A stretch of 42,060 bases of DNA from Bacteroides sp. (lineage in GTDB: Bacteria; Bacteroidota; Bacteroidia; Bacteroidales; Muribaculaceae). Position 1 is the stretch's first letter. The number at the start of each line of letters is the position of its first letter. The position numbers were made by a program, and so were the translations under genes. The notes under the pieces were generated by a model that had not been told where the DNA came from, ran no database searches, and was given only the letters and a program-made list of their open reading frames with translations. Shown here piece by piece: positions 15,798-22,168 of this stretch. The stretch covers positions 157,137-199,196 of the forward strand of contig JAAVCH010000023.1 in assembly GCA_014802425.1 (NCBI GenBank), written 5' to 3'.

Positions 15798-17083
15798 GGC
15801 TCCGGGGAAAAGGATGGATACATGCGGGGCTGCTTGGCGCCGCGGTGGCCTTGGCCGGGTGCGGCGAGCTGCGCACTAAAGGGAATCCCGCGCTTCTGCG
15901 GGGTGAGGCAGCCGACGCACCCGGACCCGTGGCCGACCTTACGCATGAGGCCGAGGCATACGCTGACTCGGTCGTGCGCACGCTCTCGCTGCGCGAGCGT
16001 GCGGGCATGATATTCATGCCGGCCGTATTCGCGCGCGACGACGCCGACAACCTACGCCTGATACAACACTATACCGACTCCCTCCACGTCGGCGGCATAG
16101 TCCTGCTCAAGGGCACACTGCCGGCCGTGGCGGAGATTTCGGAGCGCCTCCGCGAATGCGAGGCGCAGGGGAGGGTGCGCCCGTTTCTGGCCGTGGATGC
16201 CGAGAACGGCCTGCGCATGCGCTTCCCCGACGCGCCGGAGTTCCCGTGGTCGCGTGAGCTGGGACGCATCAACGACGGTCGACTGCTGTATGAATTCGGT
16301 GTCGAGATAGCCAGGGAGTGCCGCGTGGTGGGGATCGACATGGTGCTGGGGCCGGTGATGGACGTGGTGCCCGGCGATGCGGAGCACGGCCTCATGCGCC
16401 GGCGCTCGCTCGGGGGGGATCCGGCCAGGGTGGCCGAACTGGCCATGGCCTACGCACGCGGCCTTGAGGACGGCAGCGTCATCAGTGTGGCCAAGCATTT
16501 TCCGGGCCACGGCTCGGCCAACGCCGACAGCCACAAGGCACTCGGCGAGATACGCTCCTCACGCGAATACATCGACAGTGTCGACCTCTATCCCTTCCGC
16601 CGCTATGCCGAGGAGGGACTGACGGGAGTCATGGTGGGGCATCTTTCCGTAATAGCGCTCGATTCGCTGCGGCGTCCGGCCGTGGTGTCGCCGCGTGTGA
16701 TGGGGGATGTGCTGAGAGGGGAGCTCGGATTCCAGGGTCTCATCATCACCGACGCGCTCAACATGGAGGGGGCGCTGGGTGTGAAGGGGTGGGAGGCTGT
16801 GGCCGCCGGGGCAGATATGGTGATCGCCCCTACCGACACACGTGGTGAGATAGAGGCGATGCTCCGCGCGCTGGATGACGGGCGGCTGTCGGTGGATGTT
16901 CTCGACGACCGCTGCCGCCGTCAGCTCTTCTATAAGTTCCTGCTCAACTACGGGGGACGCCCCGGAGCGGCCCCCGGCAATGTAGTGGAGGAGGTGGGGA
17001 GCTCTCAGGCCGCATTGATGCGCGACTCTATCATAAGCGCCCTTGGTCGGCATAGGAATAGTATCCGTCAGCCGTCACGATGA
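15794..17083 (+). CDS. GH3 beta-N-acetylhexosaminidase (NagZ-like) lipoprotein
   Basis: This 429-residue glycoside hydrolase probably removes N-acetylglucosamine from peptidoglycan or glycoprotein fragments in the cell envelope. The signal peptide ends LAGC (lipobox). The catalytic barrel shows VGGIVLLKG, PFLAVDAENG, GIDMVLGPVMDV and the NagZ-type loop KHFPGHGSANADSH with the Asp 245-His 247 dyad. The nucleophile is Asp 320 in IITDALNMEG. The C-terminal second domain of large GH3 enzymes is absent, as expected for NagZ-type proteins. The start overlaps the preceding stop (ATGA), so translation is coupled. The last 17 codons lie antisense to the 3' end of radC, a 53-base convergent overlap. 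Confidence 0.9.
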   Translation: MRLRGKGWIHAGLLGAAVALAGCGELRTKGNPALLRGEAADAPGPVADLTHEAEAYADSVVRTLSLRERAGMIFMPAVFARDDADNLRLIQHYTDSLHVGGIVLLKGTLPAVAEISERLRECEAQGRVRPFLAVDAENGLRMRFPDAPEFPWSRELGRINDGRLLYEFGVEIARECRVVGIDMVLGPVMDVVPGDAEHGLMRRRSLGGDPARVAELAMAYARGLEDGSVISVAKHFPGHGSANADSHKALGEIRSSREYIDSVDLYPFRRYAEEGLTGVMVGHLSVIALDSLRRPAVVSPRVMGDVLRGELGFQGLIITDALNMEGALGVKGWEAVAAGADMVIAPTDTRGEIEAMLRALDDGRLSVDVLDDRCRRQLFYKFLLNYGGRPGAAPGNVVEEVGSSQAALMRDSIISALGRHRNSIRQPSR

Positions 17084-17735
17084 TGTGGTCGAGCACTCGG
17101 AGCTCCATCGTGGAGCATGCCTGTGCGAGGGCGCGTGTTATCTGGTCGTCCTGCGGGGAGGGGCGGAGATTGCCCGAGGGATGGTTGTGGCAGAGTATCA
17201 CGGAACTGGCTTCGTCGAGCAGCGCCATCTTCAGTGCGCGCTTGAGGTCGAACACCGATGCCACGGCCGACCCCGTGGTGAGGTGATGGCGGGCTATGAT
17301 GCGGTTGGCGCGGTTGAGCGTCAGCAGCCAGATCTGTTCCTGCGGGGAGTTGGCGTTGAGGAAACGCATCTCCTCGAATATGTCGGAGCTTTGCCTTATG
17401 GCCCTCGGACGCGTCTCCGACTTCTCTTCTTCCATATATCTGCCCACGAGCGCCATGACGGCCTCGATCTGAATGGCCTTTGTCATGCCGATGCCCGGCA
17501 CGGTGAGGATTTCCTCACGGGTGCGCCGCATCAGCTGATGGAGCGAGTTGTTGTTGGCGGCCATCAGGTCGCGTGTGAGGTCCATGATGGAGTGCCCCTG
17601 CGTGCCCACGCGGAGTATGAGCGCCAGGAGTTCGGCGGAGGTGAGCACGCGGCAGCCGTGGCGCACCGCTTTTTCGCGGGGCAGCTCTTCGGGTGCGTAG
17701 TGCTGAAGTGTGCGTGGAGTGTCGGGCATAGTCAA
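17031..17735 (-). CDS. radC: RadC family JAB-domain protein
   Basis: This 234-residue protein has the usual RadC length. An N-terminal helix-hairpin-helix part (REKAVRHGCRVLTSAELLALILRVGTQ, then LTVPGIGMTKAIQIEAV) is followed by a JAB/MPN metal site: HNHPSGNLRPSPQD supplies the two His and the Asp of the JAMM motif. It ends ADGYYSYADQGRL, close to the family's usual FADRGLL end, so the C-terminus is intact. The historical link to DNA repair is disputed and the true function is unclear. It lies 18 bases after the glycosyltransferase gene, in an operon with efp. Its last 53 bases overlap the GH3 gene on the other strand. Confidence 0.93.
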   Translation of the reverse strand: MTMPDTPRTLQHYAPEELPREKAVRHGCRVLTSAELLALILRVGTQGHSIMDLTRDLMAANNNSLHQLMRRTREEILTVPGIGMTKAIQIEAVMALVGRYMEEEKSETRPRAIRQSSDIFEEMRFLNANSPQEQIWLLTLNRANRIIARHHLTTGSAVASVFDLKRALKMALLDEASSVILCHNHPSGNLRPSPQDDQITRALAQACSTMELRVLDHIIVTADGYYSYADQGRL

Positions 17736-17753
17736 GGTCAGGCAGGCGGGGTG

Positions 17754-18749
17754 TTATTTTCCTTTTCTCATGCGGATTTCCTGGTCGACGTCGCGGCCGT
17801 GGCCGAGCAGTATCTTCCAGATGTAGGCCCGTAGGAATCCGGTGCCGTAGCCGTAGAGCTGCACCATCGAGGCGGCCACGGCTCGGGTGCCTATGCCGAT
17901 GCTGCGTGTCGACGCCATGGCGCTGATCCAGAGGGCGAGGATGTACAGGCCGAGTGGCAGGAGCCACCAGGGGGATACGAATATGCCGAGCAGCAGGAGC
18001 GCGGCGGAGCCGAGCGTGAACAGGGCCGGCATCCAGTGTACGAGCTTCATCGAGCCTGGATATAGCAGCTTGAGCGTGATGCGCGACATGCCGAAGACAT
18101 GCACCTGGCGCCAGAACTTCCGGAGGTCGCCGCGCCGCTTGTGATAGACGTAGACGTCGCGGAATAGCTGCGGCGCGTAGCCGGCCTGGCGGATGCGCGT
18201 GCTCATGTCGATGTCCTCGCTGAACATCTCGCGGAATCCTCCGACCTTCTCCCATACCTCGCGGCTGTAGCCCATATTGAATGTACGGGGCACGAACTTC
18301 TCCATCTGCACCTTCCCGCCGCGGATGCCGCCGGTGGTGAGGAACGAGGTCATGGCGAAGTTGATGGCCTTCTGTGTGGGAGTGAACGATTCATGGGCCG
18401 CGTCGGGGCCTCCGAAGCAGTCGGCGCCGGTCTCTTCGAGGCGCCGGCGGAGGGCGGCGAAATAATCGGGGGGGAGGATGCAGTCGGAGTCGACGAAGAC
18501 GAAGTAATCTCCCGAGGCGCGTTCGATGCCGTAATTGCGGGCGATGGAGCGCCCTTCGTTGTCCTTATGGAAATATTTCACCCCGTAGGCGCCGGAGGCG
18601 GTGTCGGCCTGGGCTCGGCAGGGCACGGTGCTTCCGTCCTCCACCAATATGAGTTCAAAGCCTGAATCAGACTGGTGATTCAGGCTTTGAACGAGGTCTG
18701 CTATTTCATCCGGCCGGTTGTAGACCGGTACTATGAGGGAGAAAAGCAT
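17754..18749 (-). CDS. Family 2 glycosyltransferase with C-terminal membrane segments
   Basis: This is a 331-residue GT-A enzyme. It begins LFSLIVPVYNRPDEIADLVQSL, which is the nucleotide-sugar-binding start of GT2 enzymes. EDGS and the D-x-D-like VFVDSDCILPPDYF (near residue 92) bind the nucleotide sugar and metal. The acceptor region has FNMGYSREVWEKVGGFREMFSEDIDMSTRI, with the ED motif expected of the catalytic base. Two to three hydrophobic helices follow at about residues 225-275 (ALFTLGSAALLLLGIFVSP, WLLPLGLYILALWISAMA), so it acts at the inner membrane. The acceptor is unknown. The start is one base after the efp stop. Codons 20-32 form a perfect 17-bp inverted repeat. Confidence 0.88.
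   Translation of the reverse strand: MLFSLIVPVYNRPDEIADLVQSLNHQSDSGFELILVEDGSTVPCRAQADTASGAYGVKYFHKDNEGRSIARNYGIERASGDYFVFVDSDCILPPDYFAALRRRLEETGADCFGGPDAAHESFTPTQKAINFAMTSFLTTGGIRGGKVQMEKFVPRTFNMGYSREVWEKVGGFREMFSEDIDMSTRIRQAGYAPQLFRDVYVYHKRRGDLRKFWRQVHVFGMSRITLKLLYPGSMKLVHWMPALFTLGSAALLLLGIFVSPWWLLPLGLYILALWISAMASTRSIGIGTRAVAASMVQLYGYGTGFLRAYIWKILLGHGRDVDQEIRMRKGK
18653..18692. repeat. Perfect 17-bp inverted repeat inside the GT2 gene
   Basis: GTTCAAAGCCTGAATCA (18653-18669) and its exact reverse complement (18676-18692) flank a 6-base spacer. It lies within the glycosyltransferase coding sequence, about 60 bases from its start, and encodes VQSLNHQSDSGFEL. The mRNA would form a very stable hairpin just after the efp-GT2 junction. 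There is no T-tract and no sign of a mobile element. The arms are richer in A and T than the surrounding coding sequence. Confidence 0.85.
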
Positions 18750-18750
18750 C

Positions 18751-19317
18751 TTATGCCTTTACGCGGGAAACGTAGGAACCGTCGCGGGTGTCGACTTCGA
18801 TGAGCTCGCCTTCATTGATGAAGAGGGGCACACGTACAGTGGCGCCTGTCTCGACGGTGGCGGGCTTGAGGGTGTTGGTGGCTGTGTCGCCCTTGAGTCC
18901 GGGCTCGGTGTAGGTCACCTTGAGGACAGTCTTGGTGGGCATTTCGGCGTAGAGCACTGTATTGGTGCTGGAGTCGCTGACCACTTCCACAACGTCGCCT
19001 TCCTTCATGAATGCGGCGCCTGTCACGAGGTCCTTGGAAATGGGCACCTGGTCGAAAGTCTCCTGATTCATGAAGATGTCGTCGCCGCCGTCGGCATAGA
19101 GGTACTGATAGGGGCGGCGCTCCACGCGTACGTCCTCAAGCTTCTCGCCGATGTTGAAGCGGCGCTCGATCACGCGGCCGTCGACTACATCCTTAAGCTT
19201 CGTGCGCATGAAGGTGTTGCCCTTGCCGGGCTTTACGTGGAGGAATTCGATGCAGAAATAAAGACGGTTGTCAAGACGGATGCATGTGCCGTTCTTGATG
19301 TCTTGGGCGTTCATCAT
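18751..19317 (-). CDS. efp: Elongation factor P
   Basis: This 188-residue translation factor binds the ribosome between the P and E sites and relieves stalling at polyproline. The three beta-barrel layout is complete: the KOW-like N-terminal domain with [19 protein letters not shown], the middle domain with [19 protein letters not shown], and the C-terminal oligonucleotide-binding domain with [27 protein letters not shown]. The tip loop carries Lys 32 in KPGKGN, so a lysine-type modification is possible and arginine rhamnosylation is ruled out. A start at Met 2 is equally possible. It leads an operon with the GT2 and radC genes and is divergent from rpmH. Confidence 0.97.
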   Translation of the reverse strand: MMNAQDIKNGTCIRLDNRLYFCIEFLHVKPGKGNTFMRTKLKDVVDGRVIERRFNIGEKLEDVRVERRPYQYLYADGGDDIFMNQETFDQVPISKDLVTGAAFMKEGDVVEVVSDSSTNTVLYAEMPTKTVLKVTYTEPGLKGDTATNTLKPATVETGATVRVPLFINEGELIEVDTRDGSYVSRVKA

Positions 19318-19381
19318 ATCTTATATGTACTTTGAATGGTTGGCATAGGTTAAGAAAGGAGGCGACCCTCCGTTTCCGGTG

Positions 19382-19389
19382 CAAAATTA
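19382..19389 (-). promoter_or_regulatory. Promoter -7 element of efp
   Basis: TAATTTTG on the minus strand fits TAnnTTTG exactly. It lies 65 bases upstream of the efp start, giving a leader of about 60 bases. No clear TTTG is seen at the -33 position. Confidence 0.55.
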
Positions 19390-19428
19390 ATAAATAACTC
19401 GGAATTTGGGAAATAGGAGCCTCCAAAA

Positions 19429-19460
19429 TTTGCCTAAGTCTTAGGGATTTTGTAATTTTG
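19429..19460 (+). promoter_or_regulatory. rpmH: Promoter of rpmH
   Basis: TTTG (19429-19432), a 20-base spacer, then TAATTTTG (19453-19460) match both Bacteroidetes vegetative elements. The start of transcription would be near 19,465, 34 bases before the ATG. The efp and rpmH -7 elements are about 70 bases apart and divergent. Confidence 0.8.
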
Positions 19461-19498
19461 CACTCCGAACGCAAAAAATCAATAAAGCTTTATACGAA

Positions 19499-19654
19499 AT
19501 GAAAAGAACTTTTCAACCCTCCAACCGCCGCAGAGTCAACAAGCATGGCTTCCGCGAAAGAATGGCTACCAAGGACGGCCGTAAGGTCCTTTCACGCCGT
19601 CGTGCCAAAGGCCGCGCTTCCCTGACAGTATCAGACTCTATCGCCGGCAAGTGA
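19499..19654 (+). CDS. rpmH: 50S ribosomal protein L34
   Basis: This is a 51-residue basic ribosomal protein. It begins [20 protein letters not shown] and continues [20 protein letters not shown], the universal L34 signature. It is monocistronic here, with its own promoter 38 bases upstream and a perfect terminator hairpin after it. It is not next to dnaA or rnpA, unlike the arrangement in many other phyla. In this lineage it stands divergent from efp, which pairs two translation genes at one control region. Confidence 0.97.
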   Translation: MKRTFQPSNRRRVNKHGFRERMATKDGRKVLSRRRAKGRASLTVSDSIAGK

Positions 19655-19675
19655 TATTGCGGCTCCCGACAATAT

Positions 19676-19709
19676 AAAGAATCCCGATGCGCGCGCATCG
19701 GGATTCTTT
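19676..19709. terminator. Terminator of rpmH, bidirectional
   Basis: A 17-bp perfect palindrome with arms AAAGAATCCCGATGCGC (19676-19692) and its complement (19693-19709) is followed by ATTTTTAT. The right arm shares 15 bases (GCATCGGGATTCTTT) with the terminator at 34578-34612. Confidence 0.92.
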
Positions 19710-19750
19710 ATTTTTATATGTACCGGGCTCGTATGGCCGGAATCCCCGAT

Positions 19751-19784
19751 ATCCGGGATCCCGGAGATGTCCGGGATTCCGGAT
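19751..19784. repeat. CCGG-rich hairpin downstream of the (alpha/alpha)6 glycosidase gene
   Basis: ATCCGGGATCCCGGA (19751-19765) pairs with 19770-19784 at 14 of 15 positions around a GATG loop. CCGG occurs six times between 19737 and 19790, mostly 8 to 10 bases apart. It lies 20 bases after the stop of the minus-strand glycosidase gene. It may stabilise the 3' end of that mRNA or help terminate it together with the rpmH hairpin. Confidence 0.6.
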
Positions 19785-19804
19785 GGCCGGGTGCGGCGGT
19801 AGGC

Positions 19805-22066
19805 TTACTTCTCGGCCTTCACCAGCTTCACGGCGTCGATAAGGGCGTGGTTGGTCTTCATGTCCATATTCTCGTCGGTGGCCTCGAAGCTGATGGCCAC
19901 CTCATGCACTCCTTCGCTGAGGTTTACGGGGAGGGAGTTTGTCATGCCCCAGTCGCTCCAGTTGCCGCGTCCGCGGTGAGGCATCACCGCTATGCCCAGG
20001 CGCTTGCCGTCGATGCTGACGGTGCGGATGGCGCACTTCGACTCGGTATTGACCGGACCGTTGCCGTTGGCGTAGCGGAGCGTCAGGAAATAGTCGCCGG
20101 CGTGCTTCACATCGACGGGTACGGTGATCGTGCCCGTAGTGTGGTCGGTCTCCACGAAGCCGTTTCCACGGAATCCCTTCACGGAGCCCTGTACGGAATA
20201 GCTCACCTCCTTTGACACTACGGCTGTGGATTCGCCAGGCATCTCGGCCCATACCTCCATGCGGGTGGAGCGGGGTTCGGAAGCGAAGCTCTCGGTGCCG
20301 TCGGATGCCACTCCGATCACCTGGTACTCGCCCGGCGCGGGAGTGTCGAACGTTGTGGTCGTGACCTCGGCGATGCGCTCGCCGTCGCGTACCACAACAT
20401 AGTGGTCGATGTACTCGATGGGATTCCATGCGAGCACCTTCCCTTCAAGCCATGTGATAGGGGTGAGCGGAGTCATCAGGTTGTCCTGATGGTTCACGCG
20501 GTAGTCGGGGAGGCGGTTGTCGGCCATCTCGATCTCCACATTCAGCACACCCTTGGCTTTCTTTGCCTCGATGAAAGGGGCCTGCTCCTTGCCGTTGACG
20601 CGGAAGGATTTGATCTTGTCGCCCGAACCCTTGACGGTGATGTTGAGCGTGGCTCCGCGGTAGGGAAAGTTCTCAAGCGTGCGCTCGGCGGCCAGCACCT
20701 CGGGCACGAACGGACGGAACGCCAGGCCATCGGCCTGATAGTCGATGCCGAAGAGCACCTTATGGGTCAGGGCGATGTTGCCGCTGAGGCACCAGAGCAT
20801 ATTGGAGGAATTGAGCTCCGTGGCGATGTCGCCGTTGTCGAGGCGGTAGTTCTCCTTATTGGTGCAGAAAAGGGCGGCGGGGCGGAATAGCGCACCGAAG
20901 CCTTCCACCACGCCCTGCGCGTTGCGGGCCTTGGCGTTGGCGATGGTCCACCATGCGCCCACCCAGGGCCAGAGCGAGTTGTTGTGGTAGGAGGGTATGT
21001 CGGGAATCTGCGGATAGAACACTCCGGGGCCGAAGGGAGTGGTCGGATTGTTCTCCGTGATGCTCACGGCGCGTTCGGGCGAGGCGATGTCCCATATGAT
21101 CGCGAGCGACTCTCCGAGAGTCTCGGCGCGGGGGTTGAGGATGAGGTTGTCGCGTCCGTAGAGGTACATGGCGTAGTATCCCTTGTCGGCCATCCAGAGC
21201 TTGTCGTTGATGGCTTTCTTTATCATGTCGCTCTCGCGCATGGCATCCTCGGCCACATCCTTCTTGCCCATGAGGCGGGCGGCCTCGGCGAGGGCCTTCC
21301 ATGCCTCGGCGTGTACTACGGAGGTGGAGAGTGTCTCCGTGGCGTAGATGTCGGCAGTCTGCATCCATCGCGGATGGCTCTGCTCGCGCCAGTCGATGAA
21401 GGAGGTCTCACCCTTCACGAGTCCGCCGCCGGGCTCGTAGAATGCGGCGCGGTCCGTCTCCAGTGAGCGCTTCATCACCGGATAGATGAATTCGAGCCAT
21501 TTGCGGTCGCCGGTCACCTTATAGACTTCCCATGCGGCCACGCACCATATCTCGCGGTCGGTCGATACGGGCCAGGCGCCACCCGAGCCGGTGTCCTGGA
21601 TCACACGCCCCAGCGGGTCCACTTTCTTCATGAGCGATATGCGGGCCGCTTCGGGCTGCATGTAGGCCATTGAGAGCAGTATGGAGTACGACACGTCGCG
21701 TGTCCATACGCCGGCCCACTCCTTGCCTGTGCGCAGGGTGGTGTCGGGCTCCACGGCGTTGACCATCTCGTCGAGCCCCATGTTGTAGATGGCCTCGTGG
21801 AGCAGGTTGGGGGTCTTCAGGGAGGGATAGGACGAGATGTCGTTCTTGAGCTTCCATTCCTTGTCGATGGGCATGAAATACCCGGGGCGGGCGGAGTAGG
21901 TGGACACGATGTGGTCCGGACCGAGGGCCTTGGCCGTATAGGGCCCCTGCAGGATGGAGTCGCCCTGCCATGTGTACTCCCGGTTCTGCACGAAGGTCTG
22001 CGCCGAAGCCGAAGCGGAAGCGGCCGCAGCGGCGCAAAGACCTATGATAACTGAATTGAGTCGCAT
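19805..22066 (-). CDS. Secreted (alpha/alpha)6-barrel glycoside hydrolase with C-terminal carbohydrate-binding region
   Basis: This 753-residue exported enzyme has an Ala/Ser-rich type I signal peptide (cut near SASAQ). Residues about 80-480 have helical-toroid features of the GH15/GH63/glycogen-debranching clan: WAGVWTRDVSYSILLSMAYM, then GGAWPVSTDREIWCVAAWEVYKVTGD, SFIDWREQSHPRWMQ, and YHNNSLWPWVGAWW. Acidic residues in WTRD, DWRE and TELNSSNMLW are candidates for catalysis, but I cannot assign them. From about residue 600 a beta-sandwich like CBM35/CBM6 follows (VKHAGDYFLTLRYANGNGPVNTE, then SLPVNLSEGVHEVAISFE). It lies downstream of the GH31 gene and probably shares its transcript. The likely substrate is alpha-glucan or oligosaccharides freed by GH66 and GH31. 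The CAZy family is not settled. Confidence 0.75.
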   Translation of the reverse strand: MRLNSVIIGLCAAAAASASASAQTFVQNREYTWQGDSILQGPYTAKALGPDHIVSTYSARPGYFMPIDKEWKLKNDISSYPSLKTPNLLHEAIYNMGLDEMVNAVEPDTTLRTGKEWAGVWTRDVSYSILLSMAYMQPEAARISLMKKVDPLGRVIQDTGSGGAWPVSTDREIWCVAAWEVYKVTGDRKWLEFIYPVMKRSLETDRAAFYEPGGGLVKGETSFIDWREQSHPRWMQTADIYATETLSTSVVHAEAWKALAEAARLMGKKDVAEDAMRESDMIKKAINDKLWMADKGYYAMYLYGRDNLILNPRAETLGESLAIIWDIASPERAVSITENNPTTPFGPGVFYPQIPDIPSYHNNSLWPWVGAWWTIANAKARNAQGVVEGFGALFRPAALFCTNKENYRLDNGDIATELNSSNMLWCLSGNIALTHKVLFGIDYQADGLAFRPFVPEVLAAERTLENFPYRGATLNITVKGSGDKIKSFRVNGKEQAPFIEAKKAKGVLNVEIEMADNRLPDYRVNHQDNLMTPLTPITWLEGKVLAWNPIEYIDHYVVVRDGERIAEVTTTTFDTPAPGEYQVIGVASDGTESFASEPRSTRMEVWAEMPGESTAVVSKEVSYSVQGSVKGFRGNGFVETDHTTGTITVPVDVKHAGDYFLTLRYANGNGPVNTESKCAIRTVSIDGKRLGIAVMPHRGRGNWSDWGMTNSLPVNLSEGVHEVAISFEATDENMDMKTNHALIDAVKLVKAEK

Positions 22067-22093
22067 GTAACTGAGTTTTTTCGGGTAAATATT

Positions 22094-22168
22094 CTATCTG
22101 AAAGTATAGTCGTAGGTTTTTCCGGCAGGCATGGTCATTGCCTGTACCGTATTTCCTCCGGCGCACAC
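22094..22168 (-). other. Coding-like tail after the GH31 stop, with a 13-bp direct repeat
   Basis: In frame after the GH31 stop codon (22169-22171) the sequence stays open for 24 codons, reading GGNTVQAMTMPAGKTYDYTFR before a TAG. This looks like the end of a secreted glycosidase rather than random spacer. TCATTGCCTGTAC occurs at 22135-22147 and again at 22169-22181, where it covers the GH31 stop. It may be the remnant of a lost gene or of a longer GH31 C-terminus. Confidence 0.3.

Noticed and set aside
17754-19317. The GT2 gene as a modifier of EF-P, by analogy with EarP rhamnosyltransferase
   Set aside because: EF-P here carries lysine at the tip (KPGKGN), EarP is a different fold acting on arginine, and this GT2 has membrane helices. 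Only the gene spacing suggests a link.
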